Program-made: the position numbers and the translations under genes | The notes under the pieces: generated by a model | What the model saw: the letters and a program-made list of their open reading frames with translations, nothing else | What the model was told of the DNA's origin: nothing | Databases searched by the model: none | Shown: one piece after another, positions 45,602-56,300 of the stretch | How positions within the stretch are numbered: the first letter of the stretch is position 1 | How the letters are laid out: each line of letters opens with the position of its first letter | Origin: Dama dama | Taxonomy: Eukaryota > Chordata > Mammalia > Artiodactyla > Cervidae | Assembly (NCBI RefSeq): GCF_033118175.1 | Contig: NC_083685.1 | Location: forward strand, 125,918,501 to 125,982,500 | Direction: 5' to 3' | Length of the DNA stretch: 64,000 bases

Positions 45602-48600
45602 ATGAGCCCGAGGGGCAGGGCCGGGTGGCTGCCTTCAGCTCTGCTGCTGCTCCAGGTCCCAGGTGAGCGGCTGAGCCCTTCCTGGGGAGGGGAGGGGGCA
45701 GGGCTGGAGCTGGGTGAGCGGGGGGAGGGGGACGAAGGTCCCAGGAGGGGCCGCCGCCTGTCTCAGCAGCGAGCAGGAGGGTTCAGGGCGTGAAGCAGGT
45801 GAGGCTGGTCCACTCTGCTGGTGGGGGGGGCACCTGTGATGGTCACACCTCAACGGTCACAGTCAGAGATGACCTCCTGGGGCACCCCCCAACACACACA
45901 CACGGAGGTGTTCCCATCCTGGGCTCTTCTGTCTCTGAGGACACCCTTCCTCGGTGAGAAGGGAGCTCCGTCTTCCTCCCCTGGGTCTGAGGAAGGCTCC
46001 CTTTCTGCCTTGGCCTCCTCCAGACCCCATGGGCAGCTGAGGGACCCGCATCCGGGGCTCTTCTGACCCAGGCCCACCTGTTGAAAGCCGGACCCGACTG
46101 TGTTTTCCAGGCTGTTTGTCCCTGAGTGGCCCCAGCAGACTGACGGGCATCGTGGGGGGATCACTGAGCGTGGAGTGTCAGTACCGGGAGGAATTCAAGC
46201 AAAACATCAAATTCTGGTGCAAAGCCCCCTGTTTGTGGAATACTGTGGAGACTGGAGGGTCTGCGAGAGAAGTGAGGATGGGCCGCGTGTCCATCAGAGA
46301 CCGTCCTGCAAACCTCACCTTCACAGTGACCTTGGAGAGCCTCAGAGAGGAGGATGCGGGAAAGTATGGTTGTGGGATCGATGTGCCACTTTTATTGGAT
46401 CTCACCTTCCAGGTGGAGGTGTCTGTGACCCCAGGTGAGCATCCTCCACCCTCACTCCAGCAGCAGGCTGGTCACCCGGACCCTCAGGAAGGAAGTGGGA
46501 CAGAAAAGCTGGGCCAGGATGACCCAGAGCGGGTGGGCAGTGAGCCTTTGTCTGGGTGGTGTCTTGGGACATGTTTGTTTGCACACATGCACATCTCTGT
46601 CTCCAGGTGGAGACATTCATGCACATTTCTGCTTCACAGGCTGGCAGGCATCCGCTCTGGGGTCTAGGCTGCCTGCTGTCCTCACAAGGGCACGTCCACT
46701 CTCAAGAGGCCCGTGTCTCTTTCTGGCCTGTGCAGGGTCCCGCCTACGGGGGGCGCACTCTCACAAGGCCCCACTGCATGCAGGCCCGCCTTGACCCCGG
46801 GGCCCTGAGGACGTGCGTGAGATGGGGCAGCCCGCTGAGCCTAGGGGTGGGACCTGCTCCAGAGCCCGCACCTGCGGCGGGCTTCTCCACCACGATCCAA
46901 TACACACTCTGCCCTTGTGCTGGCCCAGAGGCCACCAATGACCCTACAGTGTTCTGGAAGGACCTCCCGGGGTTCTGGGGCTTCTCTTGTAACCCCAAGG
47001 AAAGTGCAAAAACATGCCCCCGACCTGAGCGGGGCTCCCTCTGTCGCTCTGGGGGACTTCCTCCGGCCCTGCTGGGCTAAGCCTGTTTCTCCCTCTTTTT
47101 CTCCACTCTGCATCTGCCTGTGCCCACCTGGCCAAGGTGCATCTGAAGGCTGGGGGGAGGGGGGCCCAGGGTGCTGGTCAGCCCTGGGTGAGACCATGGG
47201 GAGCGGTGGACACAGCACATCTGATCAGGTGGCCTGAGTGACCCTGACTGTGTGAGTCACAGCCACATCGGGCCGGCGTGTGGGGACCAGGGGAAGGAGA
47301 CAGGGCCTGCCTTGTGCTTCTCTCTCAGCCCCTGCTGCAGCCACCAGCCCTGAGAGGCCCACAGGCTCCCCAGGCTCTCCCACGACCCTGCCAGGGCCCA
47401 CCTGGAGCACCGCATCCGGTCAGGAGACCCCCGATCCCGGCCACCCTCTGTGGTAAGGGGCCCACGTCCCAGGACAGGGCACCTGGGTGGTTTCTCTGGG
47501 TGAGGGGACAGGTGGGGGATTTGGTCTTCCGTCTCCGGGCCCCTCGTTTATTCCCACACCTGATTGTGAAGGTCCTGGTGCTGGTGCTCTGGTGTGGATG
47601 CAGGTAAGACCACCCGGACAGGATCCTACTCTGATGAGAACTGTGCTCTAAGGGGGAAGTCACGCCCTGGGCCAGTCCACACAGAGTTCCTATGTAAATA
47701 TGGTGGTTTGTGATGAGTACTACGGAACAATACCAGTCACTGGGGTTTGCTAAGTGTGTGTGTGGGAAGATGATTAGATTTGCTATTTAATACATGATAA
47801 TCAGGGATGCTTGGCTGAATCCTTTGAGGGGAGACCTGCAGGATCTGGGGAGCCTGGCATTCAGGTTTCTGCAGAAATGAGGCTCCAGGTAGAGAGAAAA
47901 GTGAGTGTAAATGTCCCATAAAAGGAGGCTGCGGGACCTGGTCCAGGGCAGAGCAGGTGGCAGCAGCTCTGGGCATCACTGGCTCCTGCACTGTGGCCCC
48001 TCCCCACCTTGAACCCTGGTCAGACGTGTCATCCCGTCGAAGAACCCCAGCCTCCAAGGGCAGAGAGAGCTCAGGGAGTCATTCATTCATCCGTCAACTA
48101 ATACCATCACTTTTTTAATGTTCACCATATGACTTTTTTTTAATTTAATTTTTATTTCATATTAGAGTATACAGCAGATGTTTAACTGCTGATCTTCAGA
48201 GGTATCAGCCTGGTACGAGTTTCTCCCTGTGAATAAAACAAACAGTCCCTTCCTTCGTGGAAAACGCTGTTTATAAGAGAGGAGACAACAAACAAATAAC
48301 CCCACGACTGATTACTGTACCCAAGATAGGGTAACCCCACCTGCGGAGGGCCTCGGAAGGAATCCTCCTCCTGCCCAGATCCCGCCAGGATCCCTGGTCT
48401 CCCTCACGAGATTCTCACGGCGACGTCCACCCTCCTGCTCACAGGCCTAATTCTCGCGGGGAATTGTTCAGCAGAGAGAAGGGGAGCAGGGGTCCTTAGG
48501 GAGGGGCTGCCCTGTCCGGGGGTGATCTTCGTGTGGGTTGTCGTGGCCTCCGCTCTGGGGGGCGGGGGTGGAGAGCCCAGGGCCTCCCTGAGGATGCTGC

Positions 48601-48748
48601 TCACTGTCTGTCCCCGTGTCCCCACAGGCCCCGGCTGGGCAGCGCCCACTTCCTGCTCCCGGTCTTCCTGAAAGTGCCGCTGCTCCTGGGCCTGCTCGGT
48701 GCCGTCCTCTGGGCCCACAGGCCCTTGAGAAGCTCCGAGAACCAGTGA
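45602..48748 (+). CDS. CD300C-like: CD300C-like activating receptor, copy E (short tail)
   Basis: Exons: signal 45602-45662, Ig 46111-46434, stalk 47329-47452, transmembrane/tail 48628-48748 (TGA at 48746), giving 209 residues. The Ig exon is two codons shorter than in A-D, and the missing residues lie right after the C-C' cysteine pair (KFWCKAPC then LW). It has an N-glycosylation sequon NLT and KYGCGI at the F strand. The stalk is more Gly/Ala-rich (AAATSPERPTGSPGSPTTL). The membrane Lys is kept (VFLKVPLLLG), so adaptor pairing is expected. The tail is only RPLRSSENQ: the nine residues that give A-D their tyrosine are absent. This is the most diverged of the five copies and has a clear AATAAA. 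Confidence 0.86.
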
Positions 48749-48811
48749 CATCTGTTGCTATGACTGCCAAGGGTCACAGCCCCCTCTGCTGGATGGAAAT
48801 GACTTCTGACC

Positions 48812-48817
48812 AATAAA
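48812..48817 (+). promoter_or_regulatory. polyadenylation signal AATAAA of copy E
   Basis: Canonical hexamer 64 bp after the stop ('gaccaataaattcag'). The aligned stretch in copies A-D has no such hexamer. Confidence 0.65.
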
Positions 48818-49134
48818 TTCAGTGCCAGTGTTGCTCTCAGAACACTCGGGGAACTTTTGGGAAACTTTTTCTTGCAATATATCATGCAAACAAAAGAATA
48901 TACCTAATAAATGCCTACTCTTTAAACCAGGAATACTCTGTAACTCTTGAGTGTCTATCTTGCAGCTTAAGTAATAGACATCGTTAAAACTTTTGAAGCC
49001 CTAAGTTCCTCCTTTAAACTCTGGATTTTACATTCATCATCTCCTTTCTTCATGGTTTTACCATATATATGCATATGATTTTCCAGAGTGTGTATGTATA
49101 TACACATATAGGTTTGTCAACCCAGCATCTTCTT
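48818..49134. other. AT-rich 3' flank of copy E
   Basis: No gene. A second AATAAA-like site occurs near 48906, and short alternating AT runs near 49063-49110. Confidence 0.4.
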
Positions 49135-49780
49135 TGTCAATTTAATTTAATGTTTGTTTTATAATGGAATAGAGTTGAGTTACAATGTTGTGTTAGTTTT
49201 AGGTGTACAGTAAAATGATTCTGTTATACATACATACATACACATATATCCATTTTTTAGATTCTTCTCCCATAGAGGTTGTTCCAGAGTATTGACTAGA
49301 GGCCCCCGTGCTATACAGTAGGTCTTTGTCGATTAACTATTTTATTCAATATGTATAGTAGTATGTATATGTTAACCTCAAACTCCTAATTTATCCTCCC
49401 CTCAGAGCATTCATATATTTTTAGCCGTCCCCAAGATCACTCTATTTTCATTTTTTCCGGGTATTTTTAGATATAACTGATGTACGGCATCAATTTCACC
49501 GTGTGTACACCATGTCTGCCTCATCTCTTCGTCTGCTGTTAGACATTTCGGTTTGTTTCCATATCTCGGTTATTGCAGTGATGTGGGTGTGTGGATATTC
49601 TTCGAGACCGTTTTCACTTCCTTTTGATACATGCCTGGAAGTGGGATGACCAGGTGATATGGTCGTTCTTCTCTTTAGGTTTTCAGGAGCCTTTATGAAC
49701 ATCCTGGTCTTTCTCCTGCTTTTAAAGGGAGGCCTTTTCATGATTTGCCTTTTTTTCCTTTGGCCATGCCCTGAGGCTTG
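49135..49780. mobile_element. L1-type LINE fragment
   Basis: Contains 'tagttttaggtgtacagtaa', 'cccatagaggttgttccaga', 'cgtgctatacagtaggtctt' and 'caaactcctaatttatcc'. It then continues into 'tcggtttgtttccatatctc', which also looks L1 3'-derived. No ORF. Confidence 0.6.
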
Positions 49781-49781
49781 T

Positions 49782-49968
49782 GGGACTTCCCTCGTGGCTC
49801 ATCTGGTAAAGAATCCGCCTGCAATGTGGGAGACCTGGGTTTGATCTCTGGGTTGGGAAGATCCCCTGGAGGAGGAAACGGCTACCCACTCCAGTATTCT
49901 GGCCTGGAGCATTCCATGAACTGTATAGTCCATGGGGTCACAGAGTCAGACGTGACTGAGTGACTTTT
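49782..49968 (+). mobile_element. Bov-tA-type SINE
   Basis: Head 'gacttccctcgtggctcatc', 'ggtttgatctctgggttggg', tail 'cagacgtgactgagtgactt'. Confidence 0.85.
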
Positions 49969-50109
49969 ACTTTTGGCATTGAAAGCGTGGAGTACTACCC
50001 ACTGGATCCCCAGAGAAGTCCTTACCACTGGTTTTAATGTTTGCAGAATGTTTCCTTATAGATATCTTTCCATTCCTAGCTTATCATGAAAAGTACTGGA
50101 TTTTTGTAT

Positions 50110-50403
50110 AATGCTTTGCATGTTGTTGTTGGACAATCATGTCCAAGTCTTTACGGCTCCGTGGACTGCAGCACACCAGGCCTCCTTGTCCCTCACCACC
50201 TCCCGGAGTTCGCCCAAGTTCATGTCCATTAAATTGGTGATGCCATCCAACCATCTCATCCTCTGTCACCCCCTTCTCTTCCTGCCCTCAACCTTTCCCA
50301 GCATCATGGTCTTTTCCAATGAGTCAGCTCTTCGCATCAGGTGGACAGAGTATTGGAGCTTCAGCTTCAGCATCAGTCCTTCCAATGAATATTCAGGGTA
50401 ATT
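50110..50403 (-). mobile_element. BovB LINE 3' fragment (antisense, first of three)
   Basis: Reverse complement of the BovB 3' end: 'aagtctttacggctccgtgg', 'catccaaccatctcatcctc', and 'cttccaatgaatattcaggg' at its truncated 5' side. Confidence 0.8.
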
Positions 50404-50427
50404 TGGCTTTTCTCCTTTATTACATTC

Positions 50428-51105
50428 AGTTCAGTTCAGCTCAGTCCCTCAGTCGTGTCCAACTCCTTGTGACCCCATGAACCGCAGCACACCAGGCCTC
50501 CCTGTCCATCACCAACTCCCACAGTTTACCCAAACCCATACCCATTGAATTGGTGATGCCATCCAACCAACTCATCCTCTGTCATCCCCTTCTCCTCCTG
50601 CTCTCAATCTTTCCCAGCATCAGGGTCTTTTCAAATGAATCAGCTCTTCGCATCAGGTGGCCAAAGTATTGGAGTTTCAGCTTCAACATCAGTCCTACCA
50701 ATGAACACCCAGGACTGATCACCTTTAGGATGGACTGGTTGGATCTCCTTGCAGTCCAAGGGACTCTCAAGAGTCTTCTCCAACACCACAGTTCAAAAGC
50801 ATCAATTTTTCGGTGCTCAGCTTTCTTCACAGTCCAACTCTCACATCCATACATGACCACTGGAAAAACCATAGCCTTGGCTAGATGGACCTTTGTTGAC
50901 AAAGTAATGTCTCTGCTTTTTAATATGCTGTCTAGGTTGGTCATAACTTTCCTCCCAAGGAGTAAGTGTCTTTTAATTTCATGATTGCAGTCACCATCTG
51001 CAGTGATTTTGGAGCCCAGAAAAATATAGTCAGCCACTGTTTCCACTGTTTCTCCATCTACTTGCCATGAAGTGATGGGACCGGATGCCATTTATTACAT
51101 TACCA
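50428..51105 (-). mobile_element. BovB LINE 3' fragment (antisense, second)
   Basis: Minus-strand frame 51091-50582 reads ITSWQVDGETVETVADYIFL, MYGCESWTVKKAEHRK and LKLQYFGHLMRRADS, the C-terminal part of BovB ORF2. It is truncated before the active site. A (CAGTT)-type tail lies at its 3' end, near 50428. Confidence 0.88.
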
Positions 51106-51121
51106 TGATGAATTATATAAT

Positions 51122-51237
51122 TTTTTTGGGGGGGTGCTGCCATGCCACTTGTGGGATCTTAATTTCCTGATCAGGGATTGAACCTGAGCCCTGGGAGTGG
51201 AAGCACCGAGTTGCTTCCACTAACCATTGGATCACCA
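51122..51237 (-). mobile_element. CHR-type SINE between BovB fragments
   Basis: Reverse orientation: 'cttgtgggatcttaatttcc', 'gatcagggattgaacctgag', and 'ccactaaccattggatcacc'. Confidence 0.75.
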
Positions 51238-52055
51238 GTTCAGTTCAGTTCAGTTGCTCAGTCGTGTCCAACTCTTTGCGACCCCATGGACTGCAGCATG
51301 CCAGGCTTCCCTGTCCATCACCAGCTTCTGGAGCTTGCTCAAACTCATGTCCATTGAGTATGTGATGCCATCCAACCATCTCATCCTCTGTCATCCCCTT
51401 CTCCTCCTGTCTTCAATCTTTCCCAGCATCAGGGTCTTTTCAAATGAGTCAGCTCTTCACATCAGGTGGCCAAAGTATTGGAGTTTCAGCTTCAGCATCA
51501 GTCCTTCCAATGAACACCCAGGACTGATTTCCTTTAGGATGGACTGGTTGGATCTCCTTGCAGTCCAAGGGACTCTCAAGAGTCTTCTCCAACACCACAG
51601 TTCAAAAGCATCAATTCTTCAGCACTCAGCTTTCTTTATAGCCCAACTCTCACATCCATACATGACCACTGGAAAAACCAAAGATTTGGCTAGACGAAAC
51701 TTTGTTGGCAAAGTAATATCTCTGCTTTTAATACACTATCTAGGTTGGTCATAACTTTTCTTCCAGGTAGCAAGTGTCTTTTAATTTCATGGCTGCAATC
51801 ACCATCTGCAGTGATTTTGGAGCCCCCCAAAATAAAGTCTCTCACTGTTTCCATTGTTTCCCCATCTATTTGCCACGAAGTGATGGGACCACATGCCATG
51901 ATCTTAGTTTTCTGAATGTTGGGTTTGAAGCCAACTTTTTCCACTCTCCTCTTTCAGTTCCATCAAGAGGCGCTTTAGTTCTTCTTTGCTTTCTGCCATT
52001 AAGTGTGGCGTCATCTGCATATCTGAGGGAACTCCCTAAATTTTTTATACTAGCA
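51238..52055 (-). mobile_element. BovB LINE 3' fragment (antisense, third, reaches active site)
   Basis: The longest of the three. The minus strand contains the active-site region SLRYADDATLN, then NPTFRK (and, frame-shifted, QKTKIMACGPI) and the same C-terminal blocks as the second copy. It carries frameshifts and stops. The (CAGTT)n tail is at 51238-51255. Confidence 0.88.
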
Positions 52056-52479
52056 ACAGACTTGCTCCACCTTCCCAGAGGAGTGAAGATGGTGGGGCAG
52101 TGAACCGGCCTGATTCTGAGGAAACCTGGGGGAGACTCATACTCCACACCTTTTCCTACTTCCCGTTCATCCCTTCCTTGGTGCCCATAGCGCCCAGATA
52201 CGTGACTAAGGTCCTCTTATTCCTCCAGCCCTTCTGAATGTGTGCTGAGCCACCAAAACACAGGACTTCCAGGGACAGCTCCCCCCTCCAGTTTGGCTCT
52301 GGACTCCGGGGAAGAAACACCCTCACCTGCCTCCCAGAACTGCTCTTGAAGAGTTTTAGTCCTGGGTTATATTATATATTGTGATCTGAATTAAATGTAG
52401 TCTGGTTGAGATTAGAATTTGTCCTATTATTAGTGAGGAAACCCAGTCCACTGGCTTCTTCTCAGCCCCCTTGGCTTTT

Positions 52480-52600
52480 CTCTTTTTTGGCTACACCCTG
52501 TGGCATGCAGGACCTTAGTTCCCGGAGCAGGGATGGAACCCAAGCCCCCTGCAGTGGGAGCACAGAGTCTTAACCCCTGAATCTCCAGGGAAGCCCCTAT
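52480..52600 (-). mobile_element. CHR-type SINE
   Basis: Reverse orientation: 'tttttggctacaccctgtgg', 'gcagggatggaacccaagcc' and 'gaatctccagggaagcccc'. Confidence 0.8.
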
Positions 52601-53350
52601 CCTGGGCTTATTTTAATCCTACTCTTCATCTAGTGTCTGGAGTCTTGCCCAGGGTATTAATAAGGACGCACTTTGCTAACCACATCCCAGAACTCTGTTT
52701 TTGGAACTTCTCGTACATTTCCTCATTAAATTCTCATAAGAGCTCTTATTAGTCCGTTTTACAGATATAAACACTGAGGCTCAGAAAGATTAAGTAAGTT
52801 GTCCACAGTTACATGGCTCGTATGTGGTGCTCATGGGGTTAGAGCCTGGGTTTGTCTCATTTCACAGCCGGCACATTTACGCGCTTGGCTGTAACACCTG
52901 GACAGAGGCATCAGCAGGTGTGCCCAGCACGGACACCTGGCCCGCGAGTTGCAGAGTTTCCTGCTGCTGGGACCCACTGCTGTCATGGAGAATCATTTCT
53001 GGAGCTGACACCCACCCGAGGCCTGGTAGGTCAGAAACCCGCTCCTCTGACCCTTCTGCAAACACGGGCCCCCTTCTCCCCCGCACAGCTCCCCAGCTTC
53101 CTCTTTCTGGCCTAGTGCAGGTCTCATACCCTGTGACCCAGCCCTGCCAAGAAACAGCACTGCTTATGCTGAATAATTAAAAGCAGGAAACACTCACTCC
53201 ATAAAAGGAAGCGAATAAGAAACGTAAAGGCGGTCTGGACGGGCTGAGGGCTCCAGCCTGCCTGTGCTCAGAGCTCTGAGCGTCAGCTGGCACCTGGACG
53301 TGCTTCCCAGTTTGTAAGTCAGCGGGGAGAGGAAGCCCGGAGGCAGGACC
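52601..53350. other. 5' flank of the CD300LB-like gene
   Basis: No exon seen. The stretch 52640-52860 resembles an old interspersed repeat ('cagatataaacactgaggct'). The 150 bp before the ATG (53351) have no TATA box. I did not find the GGAA-core pair of the CD300C-like promoters here. Confidence 0.4.
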
Positions 53351-56300
53351 ATGTGGCTGCCCCCAGCTCTGCTGCTTCTCAGCATCCCAGGTGAGCGGGC
53401 TGGGGCACTGCAGGGGGCGAGGGGGTGGAGGGTCTGTCCCAGATATGTGTGTGTGCTAAGTCGCTAAGTCGTGTCCAGCTCTTTGCTACCCCATGGACTA
53501 TCCCACCAGGCTCCTCTGTCCGTGGGATTCTCCAGGCAAGAATACTGGAGTGGGTTGCCATGCCCTCCTCCAGAGGATCTTCCTGACCCAGGATTCGAAT
53601 CCACATCTCTTGCATCTCCTGCCTTGGCAGGTGGGTTCTTTACCACTGTGCCACCTGGGAAGCCCTTGTCTCAGGTACAAAGAAGAATATCTTGGGGAAA
53701 TGAGAGATGACTTTGTTAATTCATCCGACAAAAGCTCACTGGGTTCCTCTTTGTACCAGACAGGCATCTGGCTCTGAGGAAGGGAAAAGAGAAATAGGAC
53801 CAACCTTTAAAAAGAGGAGCTGGGAGTTCCCTGGCGGTCCAGCGGTTAGGACTCTGCAATGTCACTGCTGAGGGCCTGGGTTCAATCCCTGGTCAGAGAA
53901 CTAAGTTCCCACGAGCCTAACAGAAAAGGCTCATGGCAACCGTCCATCTGATGAGCCTGGGAGAACGGGAGGATCAGCTCTCCACGTGGAGAAGAGGGAC
54001 CAGTGTTCCTCAGAAAGGGAACTGCATGCCAAGGGTTGGAGGCTTGAGAAAGGATGCTGGGTTCATGCAGAGGGAGCTCTGAATTCTCAGAGAGCCTTGG
54101 GGTGTCTGGTTGGAACTGAGGCTGGGAGCGCCACAGACAGGACTCTGAAGGGCCTGGGATACCCTGCCCAGGAACTGAGGCTTTCAAAGAGGGAACTGCT
54201 GGGTGATGAGAGGGGCTTCTCTTCTATGGAAAACCACTGCCCTAGCATCCAGGAAACAGCGTGGAAGCTTGCACAATGTAGGCAGTAGGTGTGGGTCACA
54301 CGGTCCTCTCTCTCCAGGCCTGGGGACTGACCCTGTGACACTCACAGACCACTCCGTAGAGGGGCCGCAGGAAAGAGCACGGCCAAGGAGTCCAGAGAGC
54401 TGAGTCCCGGTCCCTTGTTGGCTTTCCGAGGGGATGGGAGTCCTTGAGCCCTTTCCAGCTCTAGAGGCATAGGACTCTACCATTCAGATGGGCGCCCCTG
54501 AATTCTCACTGCCACTGTTGATGGTACTGATGCTGAAGAAGCCTTCTGATGATACCTGTGGACGGGTTGTGGGACTAGCTTGTCTGTGATGGCCGTGTTC
54601 ACTAACAGCGACCCCAGGTGACCCAGACCCCCAAAGGATGGCCGCTCAGAATGTATGCATCTCCCCCTGGGCTCCAGCTTTCCATCTGAGTTCCAAGACC
54701 ACCCCTCCATCTCCTCCCTCTCTTAACCTCAACGTCCAGCTCACCGGGAGGCCAAGGAGAAGGGTGTGGGTGGACTGTGTTGGGATCACATGCTCTTAGA
54801 CGCATGTACACAACACACTCACCCGATGGAGTTGAACATACATACCTATGGAATCACATGCCAGTTCACATCTATATTCCCACACTCTTATAATACACAC
54901 ACACTCGTATAGACACACAGACACACATATATGTTCACTCACAGGGACACAGAATAACCACACACTTGCACAGCCACACACACACTCACACAGGCTGATC
55001 GGTGGCTTGGGGGGAGGGTTGGCCTTGAGAGAGCAGATGGGTCCCTCCTCTTCCAGTTCTGAATGAACTTGGGCATGAAGTTAGTCAAGGATGAAAAAAA
55101 GAAGCCAGCCGGTCAAGTTTTCACCTCTAGACACCATCAGCCGCCCTGGGTTTCCTCTGTGAAAGGCAGGAGAGAGGTGGACATGGTGAAGTCACAATGA
55201 CCCAGCTTCTGGTTGGACATTCATCTGCTTGGTTACCTGACCCCCAACAACCCCAAGAATGGAAGAAGAGATCCCTGTTCCCCAAAGAGCAAAGTGTTGC
55301 AAGAATAACCAGGGGCCCAGATCTGCACCCCAGAAACTGTTTCTTTTAGCTTGGGCTGCCATGATGTCTGGGGAACACCAGCCCAGACCCCTGGCCCTAT
55401 AAGTGCAAACTAAGACAGGATCAAACCCCACTGCACAACACACGTTCCCCAGGACATCTGCTCTGAGTCCCCCTTGGGTGAATTTGCCTCATTTTTATGA
55501 GTCATTTTTCACTCGCTATCAGCCTAGATGTGGAGATTAACCACGCTCTCGATTTTGAGACAAGACCATTCACCCAAGAATTTTGCACAGAGGGCAAACT
55601 TCCCTGAACGATTGACATGAAAAAGAAAGTTTATATCTAAAATTCATGAAAGCAAAAAAAAAAAAAAAAAAAAATTGAAATTCGAACAGCCAGTCTCCTC
55701 TTCCATGAAGTTCTCCAGGCAAGAATACCGGATTGGGTAGCCATTCCCTTCTCCTGGGGATCTTCTTGATGGATGCACGGATCAAACCTGGGTCCCCCGC
55801 ATTGCAGGCAGATTATTTACCATCTGAACCATCAGGGAAGCCTCAAACAAGCTTAGGCTTTTAAAACCCATCAGTTATGTTTCCCAGAGTTCTGCTCCCA
55901 GGTCAGCAGTGTCGTATCATTTTTCTCTCTTCCTTCAGACCAATTCTTGGGGCAATTTCCTGGAGGTTCGGTAGTTGGGACTTCTCGCTTTCACTGCTGG
56001 GGCCCCGGGGTTCAATCCCCAGTCAGGAACTAAGATCCTGCAAACTGCAGTGGTACGGCCAAAAGCAAAAACTAAAAACAACAACGACAAAAAACTCTTG
56101 AAAATACACATAGGTCTAATGAACAGTTTATTATCCATCATAATCTCAGTTTATAAAAACCTCCCATGTATTTTTAAAAACCAAGCGCCATCACATTATG
56201 AGTGCTTGACCATTCTGTTAAATTACCAAGGCTGGGGTGGATGGCATTTCTGTTTCCAAGTATCCACACCTGTTTTTTGCTGTTTATGATCATCGGCAGA

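Noticed and set aside
50582..51091. 170-residue minus-strand protein
   Set aside because: It is the C-terminal part of BovB ORF2, truncated and without a promoter: a transposon remnant, not a host gene.
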